64,000 bases of DNA from Marsupella aquatica. Lineage: Eukaryota > Marchantiophyta. Positions 24,305-36,923 of this stretch are shown one piece after another. The translations under genes and the position numbers were made by a program. Below the pieces are notes generated by a model, which did no database searches, had not been told where the DNA came from, and saw only the letters and a program-made list of their open reading frames with translations. The stretch covers positions 29,450,001 through 29,514,000 of the forward strand of contig OZ316891.1 in assembly GCA_973895155.1 (NCBI GenBank), given 5' to 3'. The first letter of the stretch is position 1, and each line of letters opens with the position of its first letter.

Positions 24305-25291
24305 TTACTTCGCTAAACATTCATCTTCTCCAGTATCAACTCTACCTGATTTTCCTCCACCAGCAAGCATAGAAAGACTGCGCCCGAGCCTTCTCCAAGA
24401 GCTCTGACTCTGTAAACAATTGCCACTACTGTGAGTAAGATTCTCTGCTTCTGCAAGGGAGACGGGGTCCACGACGAAGGCCCCTTCAACCTCCATGTGG
24501 GAGATCCTAACCGCCCCCAAGAGCCTCTCCGGAAGCTCATCTTCCGTCTGCCCCTCTATCAAGAACGCCAAGTCGACCGCCACAGAGGTGACATACCCCA
24601 AAGCGAGATGGAGGAGACCATTCGCTATGACGGAGGAACCAATGTCCACGTCAATCTCTAGGTAATACTCCCCCTTCATATAATTACACGTCAGTGCTTT
24701 CCCAAGAAGACATGCCGCGTGATTCCCGCAAGCCGCTTTCACAATCCATGGCCCTCGCACAACTTTATTGATCATCTTCAGTCTGCTATTCCTGAACGCG
24801 TCGTCTTCATGGATGAAGCGGTAAAGGAGAGAGCCATGCACGATCGGCTCCTCGGTCACGAAATAGAAGACGGCACTGTGGTGGTCCTTACCAGGAATCA
24901 TCAAATTCACAGCCAGGACGAACGCCTTGAGGGCCTCGCCGTGCGCATGTGCATCCTCTATGGCTCTCCTGACAACATTGTCCGGGTGGGCAAGGACATG
25001 CTCTAACTTGGCAGTGGACTTCAGCCAGTCCACGCCCAAGGGTCTGAAAATGGAATCCTCGACCGAGGGCATCTTGGTCTTCTTGGCAAAGTAACTCGGG
25101 CCCCGAATGTGGAAGAGATCCGAAGATGGCGCTCCCCATCCGCCTCGTCCAGTCTCCAAGTCCACTTCGTTGAGACTCGTCTCCTTGGTTATGATCTCCT
25201 TCCAGTCCAATTTTCTGGACGGGCCGTCGTCTTCCTGTTTTCTCTCGAGCACCTCGTTCGTGCCACCGTTTTCCATCGACTCGACCGTCAT
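24305..25291 (-). CDS. EDR2-like DUF1336 domain protein
   Basis: Intronless frame of 328 codons, ATG at 25291-25289 and TAA at 24307-24305. Residues about 51-275 form a complete DUF1336 (EDR2 C-terminal) domain: GWGAPSSDLFHIRGPSYF, GVDWLKS, FVLAVNLMIPGKDHHSAVFYF, SLLYRFIHEDDAFRNSRLKMI, PWIVKAACGNHAACLLGKAL, YYLEIDVDIGSS, LALGYVTSVAVDLAFLIEGQ and ELPERLLGAVRI. In Arabidopsis EDR2 this domain follows PH and START domains and the protein negatively regulates defence and cell death; here neither is present, matching the short DUF1336-only plant proteins of about 300 residues. The first 50 residues are charged; the last 50 (after FVVDP) are Ser-rich and unassigned. Membrane or lipid association is likely but inferred. 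The start is supported by a Met just ahead of the conserved block and no longer homologous extension upstream. Confidence 0.9.
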   Translation of the reverse strand: MTVESMENGGTNEVLERKQEDDGPSRKLDWKEIITKETSLNEVDLETGRGGWGAPSSDLFHIRGPSYFAKKTKMPSVEDSIFRPLGVDWLKSTAKLEHVLAHPDNVVRRAIEDAHAHGEALKAFVLAVNLMIPGKDHHSAVFYFVTEEPIVHGSLLYRFIHEDDAFRNSRLKMINKVVRGPWIVKAACGNHAACLLGKALTCNYMKGEYYLEIDVDIGSSVIANGLLHLALGYVTSVAVDLAFLIEGQTEDELPERLLGAVRISHMEVEGAFVVDPVSLAEAENLTHSSGNCLQSQSSWRRLGRSLSMLAGGGKSGRVDTGEDECLAK

Positions 25292-26760
25292 TTCTCAAAT
25301 CCACTTGTAAAATCCCCTTTCCCAACAACCTGACCACCCCGGAGAACGGAATAGAACCTACCCCTTCTCCCCCCAAACAAATGCCGCACAAAACAAAGAC
25401 GTTCCCTGGCCGAGAGGACGAGACGATTAGAGGCGGAGAAAGGGAGGAAAACGTCAATAGTAAATATCCCTTAGTGTCTTTCTTTTCACAGCTGGATCTC
25501 TCCCCTGGCGATCAAAGAGCGATTACTCCTTGGAGAAAAGATCGAAAAACGTTGTCACTGCAGGAGAATTCTTGAAATCGGACCTCGTCTCTACCCGTCC
25601 CTCGCACCTCCTACTAATCACTGGCAAATATCAAGAGAGTATGGAACTAAACATAGATCTAGTCAAACGTTGATTCCGACGATCATGCAATCTACCAACC
25701 GGGCCCCCTCCCCCTCTGCTTCCTATCTAGAAACATAACACAGAGTTCATGGCGATGGCAATAGCATGCGACTCTGGCAGTCGTTCTCCGCAAACCCTGA
25801 ACAGCAGCAGCTATGGCAGGTGTTCTGACTTCCTCACGTCCCCACTACTTCCTCCTCCCTTCTCTCTGTTTCGCCCCTGCGCGTGTGTGCAGAACGCAGA
25901 CAAAATGACGCCCTCTTCCTTCCACAATTCAAGCGACGACTCCCCGCTCAGTCGTTGCGACCTCCCTAATCCCCGTCCTCCGACCGCTCGTCCTTCCACT
26001 GCCAGGATGTGTTTCGCGATGCTCCTCTCCTCTTCCTCCTCCTCTCCTCCTCCTCCTCCTCTCCTCTTCCTCTGCTCCGTGCGCGCAGCTATAGATGCAG
26101 GCGTACCAGCAGCGACTGAACGCAGAACATGAGCCACCCACCCGTCAGTCTTGTACAAACTCGGACCGAATTCCACCACGCTCACAAACCAATAATGCAA
26201 TTCACAATTCAATCCCCAAGCAGACTCTTCTCAAGCACCGTGATCCAGATAAGCTTCCTCCAGATAGCTTCTTCTCAAGACATGCAGCTCGTCGTCACTA
26301 CTGAAGTTTCCTGCTTCTCCTTACCCACCCTCTGCACTGACGGACCGACGAAAGCTCCCAGAACGCCGATTGTTTTCAGCACATCGACACCTCCTCCTCC
26401 TCCTCCTCGCCCTGCCCCACCACGATTCCTGACGCTCAGTCGAGGAAACCTTCCGCGAAATGCACGCCCACAGCAGCGGACCCACTACACAGTGATTCAC
26501 ACTAGTCCTGCTTCACTGCTTCACTGCTTCCGCATTGATGTTGCTGAGGACGTCCACTCAATCGGACAGCCAGGCGTAACAGCGCATATTTCTGAACATT
26601 GGCAGGACTTTTGTAGCGTCATCGCGTCTCTCGACAGACGCAATCAAAGAGCTTCATGAGCACTAAACATATCTTCAATGGACAGGTGCCCTCTGCTGTT
26701 GCTCCTCTACTTCATCTACCATATACTATATACATGTTATTATTAAGTATAGGGTAATGC
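25292..26760. other. Upstream region of the DUF1336 gene, pyrimidine-rich
   Basis: Presumed promoter and leader of the minus-strand DUF1336 gene. Strongly CT-biased (TCC)n stretches at 26025-26070 and 26390-26410 create open frames on both strands (for example 25749-26132 and its antisense) that are low complexity and not claimed as genes. Confidence 0.4.
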
Positions 26761-26859
26761 AGGTCTGGGCGCAGGGTTACTAGGCTGTACCCTTGCATCC
26801 GGAATATGAAAAAAAGTTGACCGACGGTAGACTATAGGAGCAGGTTACAGACTATAACC

Positions 26860-27225
26860 CAGCAGCCGGAAAGCTTCTTTGAATATTTCGGGAGCAAGTT
26901 ACAGACTATAACCCCAGCCCTGCCCTGCACGTAACTTTTGCCCAGAAAGAGGTTACCGGTTTAACTTTTCAGGAGAAGAGATTATGACTATAGCATAACC
27001 CCAGCCCTGCCCTACATGTAACTCTTGCCCAGAAAGAGGTTACCGGTTTAACTTTTCACGAGAAGAGATTATGACTATAGCAGGCCCCTGCAAAAATGGT
27101 AGGTTACAGACTATAACCCCAGCCCTGCCCTGCACGTAACTCTTGCCCGGAAAGAGGTTACCGGTTTAACTTTTCAGAAGAAGAGATTATGACTATAGCA
27201 GGCCCCTGCAAAAATGGTTACACAC
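26860..27225. repeat. Tandem repeat of about 95-120 bp, three copies
   Basis: Copies at about 26889-26993, 26994-27104 and 27105-27223 share CTATAACCCCAGCCCTGCCC, GAGGTTACCGGTTTAACTTT and GAGATTATGACTATAG. Less complete fragments begin at about 26760. Copies 2 and 3 also share a CAGGCCCCTGCAAAAATGGT tail, itself containing CAGGNCCCTG. No coding potential. Confidence 0.85.
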
Positions 27226-27829
27226 CGATAACCTCTTCTCCTGACAAGATTTACATACTATAATACAAGGTTGCACCATTTTATAGAGTGGTCATTTTTC
27301 AAATTTGCAGTGTACTTTGAATGACAAACATAAAAACATGTAAGCAAAGATAAGGAATAAAGCAAAAAGAACATTTAATGTAAGGTGAATGAAAATAAAG
27401 GGCACGGTTTCCAAGTGAGATCACACAACACAAAGAAAATGAGGAGTGACTCTATCAATGCACTAGACTTCCCTTTACAAACTCAATAAAAAATGTGAAT
27501 TAATAACAACCCTTTACTAAAAATTTATTCTCCTGACAAAGTCGTCTGATCCATCCATACCCCTTTAAATCTCAATTGCCTCCTGACCAAGATGAAAATA
27601 TAATTAAAAAAATTTAATTATTACAATTGGAATTTAAAAAATTGGATATAATTTTTAATTTTAGGAAAAACTTGAATATAAATAATTTTTATTTATTTAT
27701 ATCAATGTTAATATACATTTATTTCTATCACTTGGTTGTGCTTGGACCTGCAAGCACTCGATGTTATCTCCCGTCTCCAATTTCTATGTGTAATGCACAG
27801 TTTATTGAACATCACCACAACTTTACCTT

Positions 27830-28276
27830 ACCTTGATACCTTTACTCATCTCGCTAGTTTTTTCTCACATTGACATCTTTATCTCACCACAACCATTTTT
27901 TCTCACCCTCAACATTTTTTCTCTCCTGGATATCTTTTACTCATCTTTACATCTTTTTTTCACCTCACCATCTTTTCTCACCTCAACCTCTTACCTTTTT
28001 CTCACCTTGACATATATATGCATCTCACTGCAACATCTTTCCCTCACTGCAACATTTTTTTCTCTCCCTCACATCTTTTTCTCATCTTAAATCTTTTCCT
28101 CGCCTTGACATCTCTTTCTCTCATGAATTTCTTTTCACATTGACTTCTTTTCCTCACATCAACATCTCTTCTCTCATTCACATCTCTTCTCTCATTCACA
28201 TCTCTTTCACCTTGACATCTTTTCGTCACCTCAACATCTTTTCTGCAACACACGGGCATTGGGTTGTATAGAATAA
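27830..28276 (-). repeat. GACATCTTTT minisatellite ending in a Helitron-like terminus (copy 1)
   Basis: Degenerate units of 15-20 bp built on CTCACCTCAACATCTTTT or CTCACCTTGACATCTTTT run to 28243, then stop at TGCAACACACGGGCATTGGG (28244-28263) followed by TTGTATAGA. Read on the minus strand this gives TCTATACAACCCAATGCCCG, then the motif GTGTGTTGCA, then the array. The resemblance to a Helitron 5' end (TC, A/T-rich, short GC-rich palindrome) is inference. Confidence 0.55.
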
Positions 28277-28382
28277 AACAATAACTACCCAAAACTTGAG
28301 ATGTAACCCTCATTTTCTCAAAGAAAAGGCAGCCAAGCCATTTCGTTGCCCCAAAGGGTCTTGGCATTGGGGCGACCAAAGC

Positions 28383-28622
28383 CAAGACAGTAAACTTCAT
28401 GACATCTTGGGCGACACGACATCATTTTTCTTCACAACATCTTGGGCAACACAATATCTTTTTTCTTCATGACATCTTGGGCAACACAACACGGTTTTCC
28501 TTCATGACATCTTTTCTCTTCACGATATCTTGGGCGACATAATCTCTTTTTTCTTCACAACATCTTGGGCGACACGACATCTTTTGTGCAACGCACGCGT
28601 ATTGAGCTTGTACATACATAAT
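28383..28622 (-). repeat. GACATCTTGGG array ending in a Helitron-like terminus (copy 2)
   Basis: Units of about 40 bp (TTCTTCACAACATCTTGGGC, then GACACGACATCTTTT) run to 28585, then stop at GTGCAACGCACGCGTATTGA (28586-28605), followed by an (AT)n-rich flank at 28620-28640. Same architecture as the neighbouring array. Confidence 0.55.
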
Positions 28623-31600
28623 AGATATATATATATATAATACTATATATTAGGACGTCTTAAAACACTGAATTTTTTAGATTTGATAATGCTAAGGATT
28701 GTTGTGGGTCGGGGCTACTGTCATGATTCATGATTGTCAGGCACCAAATGTGAGGCCTGACCAATCACTCCGGGAATAGTAAGAGGCCCTGAATTTTGCC
28801 AAAGCCCCACAGGTCAAACCCAAATGTGAGGTCTGACCTGTCACTATGGGAAGGGTAAGAGGTCCTGAAGTTTGCGAAAAACCCAATTGCATATAGTGTG
28901 CTAGGACCCCAATCATATTTCTATACCCGAGATTTCTTTTGCCCCATTGACCCTGTTGCTGTGTGCCCAAGTGCCTTCCATGCTGCCTGTAAGGTCCTGT
29001 TTCTTTTATTATATGAGACACCCTGTTATATATGTATATAATTATGATGGTGCCAAATAACAGAAATGCTGAATTGGGAGACAGGATCCAAAAGGCTGAA
29101 GACCCATGAAGGGGGAGAAGGAAAAGAGCACAAGAATGTGGGGGCACTGGTGACGTTTTTTTGGTCTTAGTTTCCTACTGTTTTTTTCAAACCATCACGA
29201 GGGAGAAGGGAAAGACCACTAGAATTTAGGGGAACTCGTGACTTTTTCTTTTCTTCCCTCTTTGTTTCATACTTTTTTTCAAATCCTCTACAAAAGTGCC
29301 TTTACAAGAAGTTGGGGGCACTAGTAACTTCTTTTTCAAAACCCTATGCTCTGGGCCGTTGCTCCTCTACTCAGCTTCTTTTTTTTCAAATCCTAAGCTC
29401 TTCAAAGATGGCCCTACAAGAAGTTGCCATCATTTGTGACTTTTTTTTCAAACCCTGTGCTCTGGGCTGTTGCTTCACTGCTCAACCTGTAATAAGGGTG
29501 GCTTTACAAGGCTGCCTGGGCCCATAGCTTGTTTTCATTAATTTTGAGAACTGTAATGAGTGGAAATTGCTGCAATTGGCTTTAAAAGAACTCACATTGA
29601 GATCATTTCGGATCCTGTTGGCAGGGCCACCGTCGTGATTGTTGTCCATGTACTGGGCCATGCTGCAGCCAGGCTCATGGACTACACAATCATATGCTGC
29701 TCATTACCTAGGAAAATTAATGTTTTTTACTTGCTTGCATGGGACGTCTTTGGTGCTCTTCAACCTATTTTTTTGCTTCACCCTGTTTTTGACCACTTCC
29801 TTGAGCTTGTGAAGGTTTTTGTGTACAATGGCAGCCTTATCCCCAGTTTCTCTCCTCACTGACTTCTTTGGACAATGGATATGAATTGCACTAGAGAGGG
29901 CTCGGACATTCACTATTCTCCATAGGGCCGAGGTGGTTTGTTTGAGGACCTTTAGTGAAAATATGTTACCCAAGAGAGTAAATCATGCATACTAAACTTC
30001 AATAGTGAACTGTAATATAGATTGGGTACAATCTATAACTCTAATAAGGGATCCCACCTTTTTTCATCCTTCGTCCCAATACAAAAAAGCTCTTGGGCGG
30101 GAAAGATACACAGCCACTACATTTGATTGGTTGTTTTCCCTGACCATTGATGGAATAAATGTGCACCTCTAGCACATATGTGCTTCCCGCTGCCCCATAA
30201 ATGCCCCGGACCGACTCCCTATGGGCTGGCCTCCTTGCCCCGTGCAACGCACGGACATAGGGCTCGTAGGTCATGAGTAGTGGACTTTCATCACAAATTT
30301 TAGTATAGATCACAAACTGCCCTTACCAAGGATGTTGAGTTGTGCCTGCTGTCTCTTTCTTTCCTTTTGGTGCCTTGAGGTAATAAGGTGGGTGCCCCAC
30401 AAAAATGACCACCTATGGTTTCACTGTACAGAATAGGCCATCAACAGTAGACTTCAATCACTAACCATAGCATAGATAACGTGGTAGAGTTCTATTGTGA
30501 ATTATAATTGAGACAGATAGACTGCATATTCTACTAGGTCATGAATTGTAAACTTGAATCAGAATATGAAGAAAATGATGCTCCCATGGACCACTACGAT
30601 GGTCTTTGGAAACCCCCCTAACCACATTTCCCAAAATATGAGTCTAATTATGATAACTTGATGTTCATAGATTGAAATATTTTTCAGTTTTGGGGATGTG
30701 CTAGAGTAGATAAGTTACACTTCCATCAAAGTGAAAATGAATTTTTGGCCATTTTGGTTGAGTTCTTCAGCGTGGAATGCCAAGAGGTAAATTCTATTAG
30801 ATTAATTTCCATTATATTAATATGAAATCTACTCACTATAATATACAATCCCGCCTTTTTGTGCTCATCGTCTGCTTACAAAATCCACTTTTGGAGGGAA
30901 CTCATTATGACCATTGGATTTAAAACTTAAATTTTCCTGCCCATCAGATTTGTGTAAGGAAGAATAAAGAGTTTGTCCTAGCCTAAGGCACCGATGGGCT
31001 TCCATTCACACCTAGACTCATACACAAACATCTAGAAAAAGATCATTGGGAATTGAATGTGAGTTCACATGTGGCTATCATGGGTAGATGGGTCTGACAA
31101 GAAAATCTAAGTAGACCCCACATGATTGCCCCATTCAAGTAAAGTAAAAGTATAGACAAAGTACAATACAAATTAAGTTGTGAGTTCAAAAGGGATGATT
31201 TATAGGAAAATGGAAAAAAAATTAAGTCTACTAGGAGTAGATAAGAAAAATTGTTTTTTTTTTCTAATCTCTATAAAGTACTTTTTCCAAGTTACATTAA
31301 CAATCCTATATTCTTTATTGCAATAACCTTATTGACCAAAGACACAATGGCCTTAAGAATAAAATGGCCCCAACAACGAAAAGGCCAGAGTGATAAATGA
31401 TTGTAACAATGAAATGGTTGTAATGACAAATGTGCAATGCAAGTTAGGGCAATGGGTTTGTATATATGTCATATTTGAAATCACATTATAAAAAACTATC
31501 CCATCTCAAAGAGTTAGTGCAATCTACAAAAGTGGAAATGGAAGGAACAAACCAATACCATCACATATATTTCAATGATTTTGACACCCTTGGATTGAGT

Positions 31601-32090
31601 GAACAGGATCACCTATATGGAAGTGAATACCATGGATATTTTTGCTTCTAAAGTAGGTATTTACAAAATACATGTGCTGGCTAAATACTTTCAAGAATGA
31701 CATGTGCATTACATTGGTATCAGATTTATTTTTGTTTTTTTGCTAAGGAGAAGAAAATTTTTCATTTTTCTGAAAGATCATCTATCTTTTGCTCCATGTT
31801 GTTTCTTCTTCTCTTTCTTAATCATGTTGGAAGGGGGAGGGAGGCTGCCAAAGAGCCAGGATGGGAGACTGAAAGGAGAGAAAGGAAGGGCACGGAAGAG
31901 GAGATTGAAGAAAAAAAGGAAAAAACATGAATTTCTCTCCCTCCATATAGCTGAGGGCAACCACACTTGACCCCATAACACCCCAGCCGTCGCCCCGTCT
32001 TGTGTTCCCTCCCATGCTCTCACCCTCTCCACAACATTGCTTTCACAATAGCACCTTGGGACATACTTTGCCTCAATATCTTTGCCTCGA
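28623..32090. other. Gene-free repeat-rich interval
   Basis: No supported gene. It contains a duplicated segment of about 75 bp at 28737-28890 (ATGTGAGGYCTGACC ... GTAAGAGGYCCTGAA), a repeated phrase at 29290-29480 (TTTTTTTCAAACCCT[A/G]TGCTCTGGGC), an isolated GTGCAACGCACGGACATAGG terminus-like motif at 30242-30261 without an adjacent array, and a segment at about 30700-30830 that recurs near 56460-56590. Confidence 0.45.
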
Positions 32091-32094
32091 CTTG

Positions 32095-32610
32095 ACAAAT
32101 TTTCTTGCCTTGACATATTTTTCTCATCTTGACATCTTTTTATCTCCTCAACGACTTTTTATCATATTGACATGTTTTCCCTCCTTGACATATTTACCTC
32201 ACCTCAATGTTCTTTCAATCTCACATTGACATCATTTTTTCACCTCAACATCTTTCCTCTCCTTTACACATTTTCTCTCCTCAACATCTTTTATCATCTC
32301 AACATCCTTTTCTCACCTTGATATATTTCTTCTTGACATATTTTCTCTTTGACATCTTTTCCTCACCTCATCATCATATTCTCATTTTCACATTTTTTTC
32401 TCTCATGGACATGATTCCTCACCTTAATATCATTTTCTCACCTTGACATTTTTTCTCTCATTAATGTTTTCTAACCTCAACATTTTTTTCTCTCCTCGAC
32501 ATCTTTTTCTCACCTCAACGTCATTTTCTCATCTCAACATCTTTTCATCTCCTCGATATCTTTTCCTCACCTCAATGTCTTTTTCTCACCTCAACATCTT
32601 CTGGGCTATT
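32095..32610 (-). repeat. GACATCTTTT minisatellite (copy 3, terminus degraded)
   Basis: Dozens of degenerate CTCACCTCAACATCTTTT / CTCCTCGACATCTTTTTCT units. The array ends at TCTGGGCTATTTGTATATAT near 32598-32617, which looks like the recurring terminus with the GTGCAACGCACGGGCATT part deleted. Confidence 0.6.
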
Positions 32611-32849
32611 TGTATATATATTCTGCCAAAATAATGAGACTTTCACATCCATAAACTATGACAATATTACTATGGTTTTTCACTGCAATTGTCTTACAAA
32701 ATTTGACTTTTATCGTCCCAAAGAAAGCCTTGGAAGCAAAACAAAGAGGGGAGAGGCAAGGAGAAAGGGGGGCACATGGATGGGAAAAGAGGGAGGGAGA
32801 GGCTTCATCTTGCCCCTTCCGGTCGCAGGTAAGGGTGGAAAAAGTGTCA

Positions 32850-33413
32850 AGTTTATTTTCTCACCTCAAAATCTGTTGCTTTATTTTACAGTTTTTTCTG
32901 CTCAAAATCTTTTACTCTCCTTTGCACACGTTTTTCTTCTCAACATCTTTTGTTCACCTAGACATATTTTCTCCCCTCAATTTTTTTTCTCATCTCACCA
33001 TCTATTTCTCTCCTCAACATCTTTTTTCTCCTCGACATATGTTTCTCACTTGGACATCTTTTCTCTCTTTGACATCTTTTTCTCTCCTCGACTTCTTTTA
33101 TCACCTCAAATCTTTTCCTCACCTCGACATCTTTTCTCTCCTTGACATCTTTATCACCTTGACATATTTTCTCTCCTCGACATCTTCTATCACCTCGACA
33201 TCTTTTGCTCACCTCAACATCTTTTCTCTCCTCGACATCTTTTATCACCTCGGTATCTTTTTCTCTCCTCGACATCTTTTGCTCACCTCAACATCTTTTC
33301 TCTCCTCGACATCTTTTATCACTTCGGTATCTTTTTCTCTCCTCGACATCTTTTATCACCGTGACATCTTTAGTGCAACGCACGGGCATTGGGCTAGTAT
33401 AGTATAGTACAGA
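32850..33413 (-). repeat. GACATCTTTT minisatellite with the best Helitron-like terminus (copy 4)
   Basis: Units of 17-20 bp (CTCCTCGACATCTTTTATCAC and variants) reach 33370 and end at GTGCAACGCACGGGCATTGG (33373-33392), then GCTAGTATAGTATAGTACAGAT. On the minus strand the end reads A|TCTGTACTATACTATACTAG, followed by CCCAATGCCCGTGCGTTGCAC, which fits insertion between A and T with a 5' TC. No Rep/helicase frame is seen, so any Helitron here would be non-autonomous. Long open frames inside the array are by-products of a stop-free repeat. Confidence 0.6.
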
Positions 33414-36268
33414 TAGGTAGAAATATAGTACAGACAGGTAGATGGCCCATTGTGATGTTTTTTCCTTTTAGTTTCGTTTTTGGTGCCCCTAGTGTCCAAG
33501 GGGGATCCCTCCTCAGCTCACACCGAGGTTCAAGTTGTGTACTCCGTGACGTTACCGAGGAGATTGGACTAACCACGGTCAATCGAGGGCTTCTGACTAC
33601 GTCTGAGGTGGGTGTCCCGCCGGCACCGCGCCTTTCGATCTAGGACACCTGGCGACCAAGCGCCCCGGCGGGTCTGTTTCCTCTAGTCCTTCTGTGTCCG
33701 CCGCCGTCGTCGTCGTCGTCAGCTAGGGCGGCGTCGTCGTCTTCGCGACTGTACTTGCTACAGTGTTACAGACGTGCATAACTTCTGATCGTTTGTTTCC
33801 GATGACCTTCCGGTAGCCTTTCGAAGCAAGGCTTCTCTGCCCAAGGCGTTCTTCCCGGCAGGCTTTTCCGCGACTGGTGTCGGTGCTACGGCTTCCTGTC
33901 TTTCCGGTCACAGGTTCTTCTCCCAATAACGTCCCGCGCACTTTCCTTCGTGGTACCAACTACTACAGGAGAGGGACGCCTTCAAGTCTTCAACGGCCCT
34001 CAAGTCTCGCACTGCCCTCACAGAGTAGTCTGTCTTTGAAAAATTGAAAATAAGTTAGAATGGAATAGAATAAATTGGGTGTCTCAAACGAGCTGTCCCT
34101 GATCAAAATGCTTTGGGGCAGGGTCAGACCAAAAGTTTGCGGTCCCCACATGACAAGACTATCAAAATGTCAGGCGATGAGTACACTGGCTTCAGCACAA
34201 AAAATATCTCTCTGCAATGTATGTGGACTCCCTTCAAGAATTATTTAGTGCCCAATTGACCTGCAACTCTGCAAAAGTTGAAACTTGTCTCAAACCAAAA
34301 ACCCCATGGATTAAGTTTACCCCGAAAGTTGGGTTCCGGTCAGGGTTGTGGATGTAAGTTTCTCACAGCTGCTAACTAAAGACAAAAAACCAGCAGGTTT
34401 AAGAGGCCCTATTATGGGGACGAAGCATATGGTGTGCACTTATTGTGGGTTCACATTACATGCTAAATGCAATGGCATGGGATTGTACATTTATCGATAA
34501 GAGCACTTATGGTATGGCTGGTTTGCACTATGTGATAAATGCAATGATATGGAATTGTACTCTTATCAATAAGAGCACTTATTGTGGGCTCTGGGGTCTC
34601 ATTTCCATGAAAATAGTACATCATGTGCAACTTAGGACAAGGTCTTGTGGACGTCTTCCTGGACCTCCAAACTTCTAAGTGACCTTGTTGAACATGGCTG
34701 GCTGATTGGACAGACGCAAAACTTGAGAATTTCATCTTTAGGATGGACACCATAACACAGTGCCTTCCATAAGTTGTTGTTGTCGTCAAACAAACTGCAT
34801 ATGACAACTGCAACGACACTAGATGCATCAGGTATCTCAAAAAACATTTGCTAGTTGTCATTAGATGTAGGATCCCCAAACTACTCTGAATCTAATCATA
34901 TCCCCCAGTGACAATGAGATTTGTTCTGCAATTTCCAGATCTTATAAAATAGCCGATAGGATCGCCTCGCATGGGGACACTCTAATATCTCGTCGAATAT
35001 ATTGAGAGGCAGCATTTTGGTCAACCATCTATAGTACTATAGTTAGGATTATGGGGACTCTAGGGCTCTATGGGGAACAGGGTTTCTGCCATACCCATCA
35101 TGTAATGACCCAAAGAGAAGGGGAAAAAAAGGCATTGTATAAAAGTGTATGCCCCTTGTGTATGAATGTGGGACTTGTTCAAGTGAGGGTGTTAAGTTGT
35201 AATGATGATTAAATTGATATAATTCAAATGAATTTCACGCCTTGATGAGAAAGCCTATGCTCCTATGACAAAAAAGACATTTTAATTCAAACAGAACGTC
35301 TATTTAACATGATGCACAGGCGTTGTGTTTGAGTTGGATGTTGTGTTGGAGTTTTGACCCTAAAGTATTATACTTGAGCACAAAATGTACCAATTCATGA
35401 ATCAAATTACAACGCCAATATTCAAACACAAAGGCAACATTTTAACACAATGCCCTGCAAGATACAAACAATGAAAACAGGTTGTCAAAATTCAAATACA
35501 ACACCTTGGGCATTAATTTGGTGCACGTATGACTTTTTCCCACTAAATCAAATTGGAAGGTCACTTCTCGTTCTAAAAATACATTCCAGATGATTGATTC
35601 CAGATCAGAATCTTTCGAAACAAACTTCAGTAAAATGCAAATCCATGGAATAAAGGAGCCAAAGTTTGGAAATGTTGTGACCACTATCATTCCACTATCT
35701 GTGGAAGTGGTCCAAATTTCTAGACAACATAAGCTCCATAGTAAGGGAGTGCTTATTTTAATTATTGCCATATACCATACTTACCTAGATATTCCCCCCA
35801 AGTTCCTGTAGAGCCAACAGAGCCGTTTCCACCCATTATAGTATTATACTGACCAGATTTTAGCTCCAAGAGGACAATGGATCCAGACATCTTGTAAAGC
35901 CACCCTCGACTTCAATATGATTGTGTTTATAGAATCCTATCAAAAATGGGAGAGACAAATGAACCTAATCCAATCAATAGGCGGGTCAAACAATCAACAG
36001 GATGAGGGATTGAGACATTCCTGAAGCAATTGACCTTCTTGCTCCATAAAATCTCTAATCAGGGGACACCTCTGTCACTTAGTTGAAAAACAAAGGATTT
36101 CCTGTTGTTGTACCCCTCAAAGATATTTGTCAAGTTACAAATCATGCAGGCTGACAAAAATGTCCCAACTTTCAAAGTTTTGGGGGAGCACAAAGTACAG
36201 CTAGCCAATAGTCCAATTGAGTATACTTTTCATTCTCAACCTAAGATATGCATCAATGCATGTACAGA
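33414..36268. other. Gene-free interval
   Basis: No supported gene. A GC-richer block at about 33480-33970 includes GTCGTCGTC runs near 33706-33720. A near-exact duplication of about 70 bp sits at 34441-34506 and 34507-34578 (ATAAGAGCACTTAT). The remainder is AT-rich single-copy-looking sequence. Confidence 0.4.
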
Positions 36269-36442
36269 TTGCTTGATTAAGAAGCCAATGAGAGATATCT
36301 CAAGCTCATCTATCATCTAGCTCACTAAAATGTTACCCAATATCAATGGAGCCAATTGCTTGATTAAGAAGCCAATGAGAGATATCTCAAGCTCATCTAT
36401 GATCTAGCTCACCAAAATGTTACCCAATATCAATGGAGCCAA
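36269..36442. repeat. 87-bp tandem duplication
   Basis: Copies 36269-36355 and 36356-36442 (TTGCTTGATTAAGAAGCCAA...) differ at two positions only. Confidence 0.92.
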
Positions 36443-36923
36443 TGCCCCGGCTAATCCAACATCTATGATGCTTTGGGGGATTTTAGGAGTTGGAGCTAAT
36501 AAATTTGTGGGTGATGTGTGTTATGTCAAGGGTGATTTGGTCTGTGCGACCCTTTTGCATCCTCAATTTTAAGTCCGAACAAACCAGAAGAGAGGATGCT
36601 CTTGATTGGAACCGTTATTTAAGAATTATTTTCATTGATTTTTCTATATAATGTACCTTCAATAAATTTGCCTACATTGCTAAATGGCGAACCTCTATTT
36701 CAGTCTACCAAGTTGATTTTATTTAGTCATAATTTTAATTTTGATTGTAGCCTATGAAGGCTGTTTTCTTAATATTCCATCCAATCATTTTGAATTTAGT
36801 TTAAACACCCCTAAATCTTAGTCATTCTTCCAATTTTGATTCTAATTGAGTCCTCAGTTATGTTTTTCTTTGTTTCTTTCTCTCCCTGCCCTCCATAAAT
36901 TTCCTTGTCATCTTAGGGGAAAG

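Noticed and set aside
25749-26212. Overlapping open frames on both strands upstream of the DUF1336 gene
   Set aside because: They arise from TCC/CTC-rich low-complexity DNA; neither translation has a domain or plausible composition.
26129-26659. 176-codon plus-strand frame
   Set aside because: Pro/Ser/His-rich low-complexity translation without homology in a CT-rich leader-like region.
29560-29862. 100-codon plus-strand frame with hydrophobic stretches
   Set aside because: No recognisable family, surrounded by repeats; not enough to call a gene.
32095-33375. Regularly spaced short repeats resembling a CRISPR array
   Set aside because: Units are degenerate and contiguous without unique spacers, in a plant nuclear context.
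32658-33407. 249-codon frame of Ser/Phe/Leu repeats
   Set aside because: It is a translation of the GACATCTTTT minisatellite, which lacks stops in several phases; not a protein gene.
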